Part shown: positions 29,356-38,040 of the stretch, in pieces
Layout of the letters: each line of letters opens with the position of its first letter
Numbering within the stretch: the first letter of the stretch is position 1
NCBI RefSeq assembly: GCF_023061285.1
Contig: NZ_JAKGAM010000013.1
Coordinates: forward strand, 1-64,000
DNA: 64,000 nt
From: Chromohalobacter nigrandesensis
GTDB lineage: Bacteria > Pseudomonadota > Gammaproteobacteria > Pseudomonadales > Halomonadaceae
Direction: 5' to 3'
Notes under the pieces: generated by a model
Told to the model about the DNA's origin: nothing
Seen by the model: the letters and a program-made list of their open reading frames with translations, nothing else
The model's database searches: none
Position numbers and translations under genes: made by a program

Positions 29356-30570
29356 ATGGACCTCAAAAGCGGATATCCTTTCTGGGCGGTCAAGAACGGA
29401 CTGCTACAGGCCTTTCCCAAGCTCGACCAGGACATGACCTGCGAGGTCGCCATCATCGGGGGCGGTATCACCAGCGCCTTGATCGCCGATGAATTGGCTC
29501 AGCATGGACATGATGTCATCGTGCTGGAACGCCGCGATGTGGGCTGGGGCAGTTCGGCGGCCAGCACCGCGCTGATTCAATACGAGATCGACACCCACAT
29601 GACCGATCTCGCCGCACGCTACGGCGAGGCCGATGCCGTGCTGGCCTATCGCGCTTGCGCACAGGCCATTGAACGCCTCAAGACATTAGCCGACGCCCTC
29701 GGCGATACCGATTTCGCCATGCAAAGCAGCCTGTATTACGCCAGCGACGAAAGCGACGTCGAGAGCCTGCGCCGCGAATGGAAGATGCGCCGTCGGTACG
29801 GCTTTGCCGCTGATTGGCTAACGCAAGAAGCCATCTCGGAACGCTTCGGCTTCAGCGCTCCCGGCGCGATCCTGACGCATCTCGCCGCGCGCCTCGACCC
29901 TTACCGTATGGCCTACAAGCTGCTGGACCGCGTGCTCGGTGCCGGCGGACGGGTATATGACCGCACCGAAGTCGACAACGTCACGCCGCACGCACACGGC
30001 GTCACGCTCACCACTACCAGCGGCCACTCACTCGCCTGTCAGCATCTCATCGTCGCTGCGGGCTATGAAGCGCAAACCTGGCTCGATGACAACGTCGCCA
30101 TCAACCGCAGCAGTTATGCCTTTATCACCGACCCCATCGCAGCAGACGTGCTGGGCGAACTCGCCTCGACACTGGTCTGGGAATCTGCGCGCCCTTACCT
30201 CTACATGCGCACCACCGGCGATGGCCGGCTGATGGTCGGCGGCGAGGACGACGATATCGATATCCCCGCCAAGCGTGATCAGCGCGTGGACCAGAAAGCC
30301 GAAACCTTGATCAAACAAGTGGAAGCGCTATTCCCTCATCTCTCGCTCAACCCCACGTTTTCCTGGGGCGGCACCTTCGCCGAAACCGATGACGGCCTGC
30401 CCTTCTTCGGCCCTCACCCGCAATACGGTGATCGCATCCACTTCGCCATGGCCTACGGTGGCAACGGCATCAGCTACAGCATGATCGGCGCCGACCTGCT
30501 ACGTGCCCTGATCGAAGGCCGAGAGCACTCGCTGGCCGAGCTATTCTCCTTCCGGCGCGTGGGAGATTGA
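29356..30570 (+). CDS. FAD-dependent oxidoreductase (DAO family)
   Basis: A 404-residue flavoprotein, starting MDLKSGYPFWAVKNGLL at the ATG at 29356 (an upstream in-frame start is less likely). The dinucleotide-binding motif CEVAIIGGGITSALIADEL lies at residues 27-45, and the C-terminal FAD loop reads HFAMAYGGNGISYS. DAO-family enzymes oxidise amino acids or amines. Two other members are in the nearby polyamine operon, but this one is on the opposite strand and separated by hipBA, so a polyamine role is only possible. Confidence 0.85.
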   Translation: MDLKSGYPFWAVKNGLLQAFPKLDQDMTCEVAIIGGGITSALIADELAQHGHDVIVLERRDVGWGSSAASTALIQYEIDTHMTDLAARYGEADAVLAYRACAQAIERLKTLADALGDTDFAMQSSLYYASDESDVESLRREWKMRRRYGFAADWLTQEAISERFGFSAPGAILTHLAARLDPYRMAYKLLDRVLGAGGRVYDRTEVDNVTPHAHGVTLTTTSGHSLACQHLIVAAGYEAQTWLDDNVAINRSSYAFITDPIAADVLGELASTLVWESARPYLYMRTTGDGRLMVGGEDDDIDIPAKRDQRVDQKAETLIKQVEALFPHLSLNPTFSWGGTFAETDDGLPFFGPHPQYGDRIHFAMAYGGNGISYSMIGADLLRALIEGREHSLAELFSFRRVGD

Positions 30571-30591
30571 CAAGCATCGAGCCACTAAAAA

Positions 30592-30704
30592 TTACCGATC
30601 GGTCACTAACTGGCCATCAAGCCTCTCGTGGCGTTATAAATTACCGCTCAGTAATTATAATGCTGAAAGTCACGATATATGACGCTACACTTACCGAACG
30701 GTAA
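30592..30704 (+). promoter_or_regulatory. hipBA promoter with three phased operators
   Basis: Three related inverted repeats occur: TTACCGATCGGTCA (30592-30605), TTACCGCTCAGTAA (30641-30654) and TTACCGAACGGTAA (30691-30704, perfect). Starts are 49 and 50 bases apart, close to a whole number of DNA turns. A consensus TATAAT at 30656-30661 sits next to the second site, so HipB bound there would block RNA polymerase. HipB as the binder is an inference from position. Confidence 0.8.
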
Positions 30705-30723
30705 TTCTAGATCAGGAACGTAA

Positions 30724-30987
30724 ATGGCCCACTCCACCCCATCCAAAACATTTGGCGACCGCATTCGTCACAGCGAAGACCTCGGCAAGCTGGTACGCCA
30801 GGCGCGTGCCGAACAATCATTGCTACAGCTCGACTTGGCCGGACTGGCCGGCACCGGAAACCGCTTCATCGTTGACCTGGAGCGGGGTAAACCGACGCTG
30901 CAGCTCCAGAAAGTTCTGGATGTACTCGATCTCATGGGTCTCGAAGTCATCGTGCAGCGTAAGGGGACACATCAACATGGCGAGTGA
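30724..30987 (+). CDS. hipB: HipB-like antitoxin/autorepressor
   Basis: An 87-residue Cro/CI-type helix-turn-helix protein. The motif LGKLVRQARAEQSLLQLDLAGLAG and NRFIVDLERGKPTLQLQKVL cover residues 20-65, the usual HipB layout. It overlaps the start of hipA by 11 bases, a standard coupled arrangement. It is expected to bind the three inverted repeats upstream and to neutralise HipA. Confidence 0.88.
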   Translation: MAHSTPSKTFGDRIRHSEDLGKLVRQARAEQSLLQLDLAGLAGTGNRFIVDLERGKPTLQLQKVLDVLDLMGLEVIVQRKGTHQHGE

Positions 30988-32236
30988 TGAAGTCCTGGAT
31001 GTCTATCATGATGATTGCCTGGTAGGCAGGCTATACAACGCGCAGCCGCTGCGTTTCGAGTACGAGCCGCCATGGCAGGCATCTCCACAGGCTGTCAGTC
31101 TCTCCCCCTCGCTTCCACTGACCCGCCGTATCCATATCGGTGATGAGGTTGTCGCGTACTTCGAAAACCTCCTGCCAGAAGGCGATCTCCGGCATCATCT
31201 GGAAATCCGACACCACACCAGCACCCTCTTCGGGCTCTTGAAAGCCATCGGTGGCGATACGGCCAGCGGCTTTACCCTGATTCCTTCAGGCGAGGCATTG
31301 GCGACGCCCCGTTATCACCCTCTCCGCTGGAGTGCGCTGGCCGAGCACCTTCATCACCGAGAACGAGGCCCGCTACTTTCACAGCAAGGCGAGGGCGCTC
31401 GCATCTCGTTGGCCGGCGCTCAGGACAAGTTGCTGTTGATGCTAATGGAAGACGGCAGCCCCGCCATACCCGAAGGATCGGCGCCGTCCAGCCACATCCT
31501 CAAACCGGACATTCGCCGCCTGAGCGGTATCTGGGCGTCCGCCCTCAACGAGACGTTCTGCATGCAACTGGCGGCCAAGCTCGAACTCGAGGTGGCAGAA
31601 GCCAGCTACCAGCTGGAGACCCGTGCCTGCCTCGTTCGTCGCTACGACCGTGCTCCCGATGGTCGAGGAGGACTGCGAAGGCTGCATCAACTGGACCTCT
31701 GCCAGCTCAGTGGCGCCCCGTCGAGTATCAAGTACGAAAGCGATGGCGGCCCCGGGTTGGCGCGCTGCCGAGAGCTACTGCAACAGGCCGGTGTTCCTGC
31801 CAGGGACTTCCAACGACTCATCGGTTGGTTTTTCTTCAACCTGCTGATCGGTAACAACGATAGCCACGCCAAGAATCTCTCCCTCTTGCAGGCTGACGAA
31901 GGTCCGCGATTGGCACCGTTTTACGACTTGATGAGCACGACGCTCTATAGCGGCTTATCACGCCATTTCGCTTTCCAGGTTGCCGGTGAGAACAGGCCCG
32001 GCAGCATCGAGAAATCACATTTGGAATCTCTCGCCAGATCGTTGCGCTTCCAGCCACGTTACTTCATCAGGCAGGGACTCCAGCTGGCCGAGCGAATGCC
32101 CGCCGCCCTGGAGGCAACCCGTGCAAGCCTCGAGAAAGTCGTCCAACCCGGCACGGAACAGGTATTGCTAGAAAGACTCCATCAGCGACTGACGAGCAAC
32201 TGTCGCAAACTCCCCGCCCACTGGTCGGCCGGCTAG
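30977..32236 (+). CDS. hipA: HipA-type serine/threonine kinase toxin
   Basis: A 419-residue protein starting MASDEVLDVYHDDCLVG at the ATG at 30977, which overlaps the end of hipB. The N-terminal HipA domain has YFENLLPEGDLR; the kinase part has ARISLAGAQDKLLLML (phosphate-binding loop region), and the catalytic segment FNLLIGNNDSHAKNLSLL with the Asn-Asp-His pattern, then LAPFYDLMST with the metal-binding Asp. HipA phosphorylates glutamyl-tRNA synthetase in E. coli, causing growth arrest. All core motifs are present, so the toxin is probably active. Confidence 0.92.
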   Translation: MASDEVLDVYHDDCLVGRLYNAQPLRFEYEPPWQASPQAVSLSPSLPLTRRIHIGDEVVAYFENLLPEGDLRHHLEIRHHTSTLFGLLKAIGGDTASGFTLIPSGEALATPRYHPLRWSALAEHLHHRERGPLLSQQGEGARISLAGAQDKLLLMLMEDGSPAIPEGSAPSSHILKPDIRRLSGIWASALNETFCMQLAAKLELEVAEASYQLETRACLVRRYDRAPDGRGGLRRLHQLDLCQLSGAPSSIKYESDGGPGLARCRELLQQAGVPARDFQRLIGWFFFNLLIGNNDSHAKNLSLLQADEGPRLAPFYDLMSTTLYSGLSRHFAFQVAGENRPGSIEKSHLESLARSLRFQPRYFIRQGLQLAERMPAALEATRASLEKVVQPGTEQVLLERLHQRLTSNCRKLPAHWSAG

Positions 32237-32304
32237 AGTTGAGAGGCGTTCACTAATGGCCCAGCGCAGTTGCCAATGGGACTGGATAGTTGCCAGCTCG
32301 GCGA

Positions 32305-33738
32305 TCATTCGATGATCGAGGCGAAGTAGTCGTTCATCCGCTTGAGTGATCGCTTGAGCAGTGGCGCCGATTTGCCACGACGCATCAACGACTCTTCTCC
32401 GGCGTAGCTGTAGGTGATCGCTTGTGCGGCTAGCCAGCGCAACGGCTCGGCCTCCCAGCGTTTGATCAACTGCCGATGACTCGCATTGGTAAAGGCCCAC
32501 GGCATCCGCACCAGCTTAGTATCGCGGCCCAAGATCATGTCCGCCAATGTACGCCCGAACAAATGCGAGGCGGCCACGCCTTCGCCGGCATAGCCGCCGG
32601 CCGTGGCAAGACCGCTGGCGCGGTCGAAAATCGCATGTGGGCGGAAGTTGCGCGACAGGCCCAGCGAGCCGCCCCAGCCGTAGTCGATCCTGACACCTTC
32701 CAGCGCAGGCAGAAGATCGACCAGCAGATCCCGCCGCATACGAATCGCCTCGTCGCCGATCGCCTGGTCGGCCTTGGGCCTGGCACCGAGACGATAGTTG
32801 CCGCGCGCGCCGAAAACGATGCGCCCGTCGGCGGTGCGATGGCCATAATTGATCAGACGGCTAGCGTCGGAGAAGGCGAGGCGCTCGGACATACCGACCG
32901 CTTCCCACGTGGTGTCTGAAAGCGGCTCGGTGGCGATCACCAGACTCTGCACCGGAATCACGTGGCGTTTAAAGTCATGAAAGCGATCGGCGTAGCCTTC
33001 GGTGGCACAGACGACCGTCGGCGCCTCGACGCTCCCCTCGTGAGTGCTCACTACGTTGCGACCTAACTCAGTGGCACGGCTTTGCTCGTGAATCGTGACG
33101 CCGAGACGCTCGACGAGCTCAGCCAAGCCCGCTACCAGCTTGGCCGGGTTCAGCGTGGCGACTTGACGATGGTAGATGCCGCCGTAACCGTCGCGAAAGT
33201 GGGCCTTCTCCGCCAATTGCTCGGCCTCGAGCCAGTGGCAGTCCTCCTCGCTATGGCCGAGTTCATGGAGGTGGTGGAGGTAATCGCGCTGGATGGCGAT
33301 CTGATCCCGATAGCGCGCGGCGGCGTAGAGCGCGCCGTCCTTGTTGAAATCGGCGGCGATCCCCTCGCGTGCGAGCACCCGGCCGATCTCGTCGACGTTA
33401 TCGGCGACCACACCACAACACTCGCGCCGCTCTTGCAGTGGCAAGCCACCGATATGCCGCTCCAGGCCGGCCAGATTGCCTACCACCCAACCACCGTTGC
33501 GCCCGGAGGCGCCATGGCCGACGCGTTCCGCCTCGAGCACGACGATCTCCAGCTCGGGGGAAAGCCGCTTCAGGTAATAGGCAGTCCACAGCCCGGTGAA
33601 GCCGGCACCGACGATGGCGACATCGGCCTGTACATTACCGGCCAGGTGCGGGCGCGATGTCGGCTGCTCGGCAAGCGTAGAGGCCCAGAAATTGCAACGC
33701 GCATCGTCGTGCATGGCGTACTTTCTAGAATCAGTCAT
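32305..33738 (-). CDS. FAD-dependent oxidoreductase, PuuB-like
   Basis: A 477-residue DAO-family flavoprotein starting MTDSRKYAMHDDARCNFW. Its ATG overlaps the stop codon of the upstream antiporter gene (TGATG), showing translational coupling. The motif DVAIVGAGFTGLWTAYYL lies near residue 38, GHGASGRNGGWVVGNL follows, and the FAD loop GYAGEGVAASHLFGR is near residue 380. It resembles gamma-glutamylputrescine oxidases but is distinct from the puuB two genes upstream in the same operon. It may take another gamma-glutamyl-amine or imino substrate. Confidence 0.85.
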   Translation of the reverse strand: MTDSRKYAMHDDARCNFWASTLAEQPTSRPHLAGNVQADVAIVGAGFTGLWTAYYLKRLSPELEIVVLEAERVGHGASGRNGGWVVGNLAGLERHIGGLPLQERRECCGVVADNVDEIGRVLAREGIAADFNKDGALYAAARYRDQIAIQRDYLHHLHELGHSEEDCHWLEAEQLAEKAHFRDGYGGIYHRQVATLNPAKLVAGLAELVERLGVTIHEQSRATELGRNVVSTHEGSVEAPTVVCATEGYADRFHDFKRHVIPVQSLVIATEPLSDTTWEAVGMSERLAFSDASRLINYGHRTADGRIVFGARGNYRLGARPKADQAIGDEAIRMRRDLLVDLLPALEGVRIDYGWGGSLGLSRNFRPHAIFDRASGLATAGGYAGEGVAASHLFGRTLADMILGRDTKLVRMPWAFTNASHRQLIKRWEAEPLRWLAAQAITYSYAGEESLMRRGKSAPLLKRSLKRMNDYFASIIE

Positions 33739-35102
33739 CACATATACCCCAATACCAGGTAGCCTGCGGCGGCAATACAACCCGCCAGGGCCGCATAAGG
33801 CAGTTGGGTAAAGGCATGCTGGAACGGTGTGCAGCCACTGGCTTGAGCGGTCAGCACCGTGGCATCGGAGTAGAAGCACGCGTGGCTGCCGAAGGTGCTG
33901 GCGGAAAGCGTGGCGCCGATCACCAGGGTCATGTCGGCCCCGAGATTCTGGCCCAGCACGGCGACGATCGGCAGGATGATCACGAACACGCCCCAGTTGG
34001 AGCCGGTGGCGAAGGAAACGAAGCCCATCACGGTAAAGATGATGAACGGCAGCATTTGCGCGCTGACCAACGGCTCGACCGTGGTGATGACATAGTCGGC
34101 GAGGCCCAGCGACGTATTCACCTCATTGAACAGGAAGGCCGCGACCAGCACCGCCAGAGCATCCAGCATCGACTTGAAGCCTTCGAGTATATTGTCGAAC
34201 GTCTCGCTGGGTGAAAGCTTCTTGAACCCGATGAAGGCCACGATCATCCCGGCCAGGGTAACGAAGATGCCCATCAGGAAATCGAGATCGAACCACCAGG
34301 TAAAGAAGGCTAGCGAGGCCATGGGCAACAGGAAGGACCAGATACTGCCTTTCGAGTTGGTTCCCGCTTCGAGGTGGGCGATTTCAGCGTCGATGTGTTC
34401 GGCACCGGGAGGCACGCACTGCCCCTGCCCTTCGGCACGCTGCTCGGCCTTCTTCATGGGGCCGAAAGCGGGAATCCAGCGAAAGATGAACATCGGCACC
34501 AGGATCACGGCGACCCAAGGATAGAACATGAACGGAATGGCCTGGATGTAGGTCCACACACCCTGACCGTCCTCCGCCACGCCGTTGCTCTCGAGCAGCG
34601 CGCCGAAGAAGACTGCCCAGGTCGATATCGGAATCAGCACACTGATGGGCGCCGCAGTGGAGTCGATGACATAGGCCAGCATTTCCCGGGATGTCTTGAA
34701 GCGGTCGGTGACCTTGCGCATCGAGGTGCCGACGGCCAAGGAGTTCAGGTAGTCGTCGACGAACAGGATGATGCCCATTACCCAGCACCCCAGCAGTGCG
34801 CGAGGCTTGTTGGTGGTATAGCGCATCAGCTTGTTCGCAAAGGCCCGGGAGGAGCCGGACTTGAGCAGCAGCGCGATGATACTCCCCATCAAGCCACAGA
34901 CCATGATGACCCAGGCGACGTCCTCGTCGGTCATGACCGTAAGCAAGTCATCGGTGAGGCTGCTCAAGGCATTGCCTGGGTCGATCATCAAGGTTCCGAT
35001 GAAGGCCCCCAGTACCAGGGGTTCGAGAGCGCGGCGGGTCCACAGCGCGAGTATCAGGACGATTGCCGTGGGCAGCAGGACCAGCGGGGTGTCATATTCC
35101 AT
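33738..35102 (-). CDS. Na+/H+ antiporter NhaC-family transporter in polyamine operon
   Basis: A 454-residue membrane protein with about 11-12 hydrophobic helices. Signatures are WVIMVCGLMGSIIALLLKSG, the LFVDDYLNSLAVGTSMRKVTD block with buried acids, and the C-terminal GSNWGVFVIILPIVAVLG. The family covers Na+/H+ antiporters and related solute carriers. Its place between puuB and a PuuB-like gene suggests it carries a polyamine or related amine, or exchanges cations while the substrate is used. The substrate is not shown by sequence. Confidence 0.82.
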   Translation of the reverse strand: MEYDTPLVLLPTAIVLILALWTRRALEPLVLGAFIGTLMIDPGNALSSLTDDLLTVMTDEDVAWVIMVCGLMGSIIALLLKSGSSRAFANKLMRYTTNKPRALLGCWVMGIILFVDDYLNSLAVGTSMRKVTDRFKTSREMLAYVIDSTAAPISVLIPISTWAVFFGALLESNGVAEDGQGVWTYIQAIPFMFYPWVAVILVPMFIFRWIPAFGPMKKAEQRAEGQGQCVPPGAEHIDAEIAHLEAGTNSKGSIWSFLLPMASLAFFTWWFDLDFLMGIFVTLAGMIVAFIGFKKLSPSETFDNILEGFKSMLDALAVLVAAFLFNEVNTSLGLADYVITTVEPLVSAQMLPFIIFTVMGFVSFATGSNWGVFVIILPIVAVLGQNLGADMTLVIGATLSASTFGSHACFYSDATVLTAQASGCTPFQHAFTQLPYAALAGCIAAAGYLVLGYM

Positions 35103-35179
35103 CGTGTCTCACCTCAGCGGAGTTGTTGTTGTGCCTTCGTGGATGACGGGAAGCCGAATTGTCGGGCGCAAAAGCGCCG

Positions 35180-35227
35180 CTATTTCAGTTTTTCGAGTAA
35201 TTGCTACTTCAGTTTTTCGAGCAACTG
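35180..35227 (-). repeat. 24-base tandem direct repeat covering the end of puuB
   Basis: Two adjoining 24-base units, at 35180-35203 and 35204-35227, differ at three positions. The first copy on the coding strand encodes the last residues of PuuB (QLLEKLK) and its stop; the second repeats the same coding sense and stop just after it. The duplication is harmless to the protein. Confidence 0.85.
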
Positions 35228-36493
35228 GTAGTACCACATGCCGGTGGCAAGCAACGCATTGCCCAAGCGATCGTTGAGTGGAACGCGGACGTGGCGAACA
35301 TGGGCAAAGGCATCGAACTCCTCGAGGCTGCCGGCGACCGCGTTGGCCATGATCTCGCCGACGATGTGTGAAGTGGCAATGCCATGGCCCGAGTAGCCCT
35401 GGGCGTAGTAGACGTTGTCGGAAAGCTTGCCGAGCTGCGGGACACGGTTGATGACGATGCCCGCCATGCCCTGCCACTGGAAATCGATGGCGATGTTCTT
35501 GAGTTGTGGAAAGGTGCCTTCCAGGCGTGGGCGCAACTCCGAGGCGATGTCTTGTGAATCGCGCCCGGAATAGTTGGCGCCACCGCCGAAAAGCAGACGT
35601 TTATCAGCGGTCAGCCGGTAGTAGTCGAGTACGAAGCGGGTGTCGTAGACGGCCAGATCCTCCGGGTCGATGGCCTGGACCTGCGCAGGCGACAGCGGCG
35701 TGGTGGTCACGATGCCCAACGCCGCCGGAAACAGCTTGCCCTTGAGCTGCTTGCGCTCGAGCCGATGATAGGCGTTGCCGGCGAGGATCACGCTGTCCGC
35801 CCTGACGCGGCCATGCTCGCCGATCACGGCGGGCTGTTCGCCATGCTGGATGTCGACGACCGGCGAGTGCTCGAAGATCAGTGCGCCCAAGGTTGCCGCG
35901 GCACGTGCCTCGCCGAGGCACAGGTTCAGCGGATGCAGGTGCATGTTGTAGTCGTTGCGGATCGCGCCGTGGTAGAGCGTGGTACCGACGACACCGCGAA
36001 CCGCCTCGGCATCGAGCCACTGCACATGCTCGCCGATCGCATGACGCTGCGATTCCTCGTAGTCCTGGCGCAGCGCCTTCACGTGGCTCGGTTTGTAGGC
36101 CGCCTGCAGATGGCCTTGCTTGAGATCGCAGGCAATAGCGTATTTCGCTACTCGCTCGCGGATGATCTGATGCCCGCGCCAGCGCAGATTCCAGACGAAT
36201 TCCTTGGCGCCCTCGCCCAGCGTACGCCGCATCTGTTTGGCCATGGCATCCTGGCCGGAGAGGCTACCGGTGACCTGGCCGCCGTTGCGCCCGCTGGCGC
36301 CCCAGCCGATCTTGTTGGCCTCGACGATGGCGACGCGATAACCGCGCTCGGCCAGTTCGACCGCGGTGGCCACACCGGTGAAGCCGCCGCCGACGATGGC
36401 CACGTCGACCCGGTGCTCGCCCTCCAGACGCGGATAGTCAGACTCCTCGGCGACCGACGCGGTGTAATAGGAAGCGCAGCGTTCCTGGGGCAT
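35204..36493 (-). CDS. puuB: gamma-glutamylputrescine oxidase
   Basis: A 429-residue flavoprotein that oxidises gamma-glutamylputrescine to the gamma-glutamyl aldehyde with release of ammonia and hydrogen peroxide. It begins MPQERCASYYTASV, as PuuB does, with AAGGAG upstream of the ATG at 36493. The motif VDVAIVGGGFTGVATAVELA lies at about residue 29, then GWGASGRNGGQVTGS, and the late GYSGHGIATSHIVGE. It lies 9 bases downstream of puuA. The catalase gene in the window could handle the peroxide, though there is no link shown. Confidence 0.9.
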   Translation of the reverse strand: MPQERCASYYTASVAEESDYPRLEGEHRVDVAIVGGGFTGVATAVELAERGYRVAIVEANKIGWGASGRNGGQVTGSLSGQDAMAKQMRRTLGEGAKEFVWNLRWRGHQIIRERVAKYAIACDLKQGHLQAAYKPSHVKALRQDYEESQRHAIGEHVQWLDAEAVRGVVGTTLYHGAIRNDYNMHLHPLNLCLGEARAAATLGALIFEHSPVVDIQHGEQPAVIGEHGRVRADSVILAGNAYHRLERKQLKGKLFPAALGIVTTTPLSPAQVQAIDPEDLAVYDTRFVLDYYRLTADKRLLFGGGANYSGRDSQDIASELRPRLEGTFPQLKNIAIDFQWQGMAGIVINRVPQLGKLSDNVYYAQGYSGHGIATSHIVGEIMANAVAGSLEEFDAFAHVRHVRVPLNDRLGNALLATGMWYYQLLEKLK

Positions 36494-36502
36494 GTCTTCT
36501 CC

Positions 36503-37870
36503 TTAGAGCCGGGTGAGATACGTCTGGCGGTCGATGTCGGTGACCATGGCCAGCAGGCGCTGGGCCTCGTGCCGTTTCACCTTGGCGTAGAGATCGCGGT
36601 ACTCGGTACCGAGGATGTCGGCCATGGCCGGCGAGGCAGCGAAGCGCTCGATGGCGGCGAGCCAATCATGGCTCAGACACTCGGGACGCTGTGGTGAATC
36701 GGCTTCATCCTCGATGGCGGGCGGCGGGGCGATGCGTTGCTCCAAGCCATGTAGAACGCCACCGAGCAGCGCCGCCGCCACCAAGTAAGGATTGGCATCG
36801 GCGCCGGCCACACGATACTCCAGGCGAGCGCCGGGGCCGCACCACTCCGGCACGCGCACCGCCGCGCCGCGGTGGTCGCGCCCCCAACTGCACTCGATCG
36901 GTGCGAAATTATCGGGCTGGAAGCGCCGGTAGGAATTGGCGTGAGGAGCGAAGATCGCCTGGGCGTCGAGCAGACTATGCATCACGCCGCCCATGGCGGC
37001 TTCGAGATGCCCAGCGCCGTTATCTTCATCGAGAATGTTGGTGCCATCATCGTCGATCACGCTGACGTGCAGGTGCATGCCGGAGCCGGCCTGCTCGGTG
37101 TAGGGCTTGGCCATGAAGGTGCTGGACAGACCGTGGCACTTGGCGGCCTGGGCAACGAGGCGCTTGAAGTAAAGCGCATCGTCGGCGGCAGCCAAAGCAT
37201 CCGGGCGATGCCACAGATTGACCTCGAATTGGCCGGGGCCGAACTCGGCAATCAGCGTATCGGCGGGGACCTGCTGGGCGTCGGCGAAGGCACGAATGGT
37301 CTCGAGCACCTCACCCAGCGATTCCATGGCGTCCATTTCATAGAGCTGCAAGCCCTTGGGCACGCCACCGGGACACAGCGAGGCGGGTGGCATCGGCTTC
37401 AGTGCCTGCCGCTCATCGGCGTCGAGCAGGTAGAACTCCAGCTCGATGGCGATCACCGGCGTCCAGCCGTGCTGGCGAAAGCGCTCGACCACGGCGGCCA
37501 GGATGGCGCGCGGATCCATGAAACTCGGCGCCCCATCCAGATCGTGCAGGGTGGTGAGAATTTGGTGGCCATTGGCCCATGGTAGTGGCGACAAGGTGCG
37601 TTCATCGGCGTGGCAGACGCCATCCGGGTCGCCGATGGACTGCGATAGCCCGGTGAGGGCGTCGTTGTCCTCGCCCCAGATATCCAGCGACTGCGTCGAA
37701 AGCGGCAAGCGGACCTGCCCGGCCAGCACCTTGTCGAACTGGGCGGCGGGCACCCATTTGCCACGCGGAATTCCATTCATGTCGACACAGAGCACGTCGA
37801 CCCGCTTGCTGACAGCGTCTAGCCGAGAGCGCTCGGGACCGGGAGCGCGTTGCGAAGATGATTGCGTCAT
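36503..37870 (-). CDS. puuA: gamma-glutamylputrescine synthetase
   Basis: A 455-residue glutamine-synthetase-family ligase which joins glutamate to putrescine using ATP, the first step of the Puu pathway. Visible are the beta-grasp N-terminus (VDVLCVDMNGIPRGKWVP), the metal-site Glu residues in VIAIELEFYLLDADE and LIAEFGPGQFEVNL, and the ATP-side SGMHLHVSVIDDDG and SYRRFQPDNFAP loops. The NMNGIPRG start is typical of PuuA-type rather than true GlnA. First gene of a minus-strand operon with puuB, the antiporter and a second oxidase, and divergent from a GntR regulator. Confidence 0.92.
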   Translation of the reverse strand: MTQSSSQRAPGPERSRLDAVSKRVDVLCVDMNGIPRGKWVPAAQFDKVLAGQVRLPLSTQSLDIWGEDNDALTGLSQSIGDPDGVCHADERTLSPLPWANGHQILTTLHDLDGAPSFMDPRAILAAVVERFRQHGWTPVIAIELEFYLLDADERQALKPMPPASLCPGGVPKGLQLYEMDAMESLGEVLETIRAFADAQQVPADTLIAEFGPGQFEVNLWHRPDALAAADDALYFKRLVAQAAKCHGLSSTFMAKPYTEQAGSGMHLHVSVIDDDGTNILDEDNGAGHLEAAMGGVMHSLLDAQAIFAPHANSYRRFQPDNFAPIECSWGRDHRGAAVRVPEWCGPGARLEYRVAGADANPYLVAAALLGGVLHGLEQRIAPPPAIEDEADSPQRPECLSHDWLAAIERFAASPAMADILGTEYRDLYAKVKRHEAQRLLAMVTDIDRQTYLTRL

Positions 37871-37902
37871 GGATCGATCTCGATAGTGTATTGTTCTGAG
37901 AA

Positions 37903-37932
37903 TAGTGTGATCACACGCGTGTGATCACACTA
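37903..37932. promoter_or_regulatory. 30-bp perfect palindrome, probable GntR operator
   Basis: The half TAGTGTGATCACACG (37903-37917) is followed directly by its exact reverse complement (37918-37932). It sits in the 170-base interval between divergent puuA and the GntR-family gene, 33 bases upstream of puuA. Each half also contains the smaller palindrome TGTGATCACA. Best read as a double operator for the neighbouring regulator. Confidence 0.75.
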
Positions 37933-38040
37933 GCAGAGGCCTGCCAGGCTCACAAGGCACGCATGGCAGTCGTGATCGCCCAACTGCGTTAAGATAGGTC
38001 GTAGAGCCTCGCCGGCACCGTCGCCCCTGTAATAAGCGAA

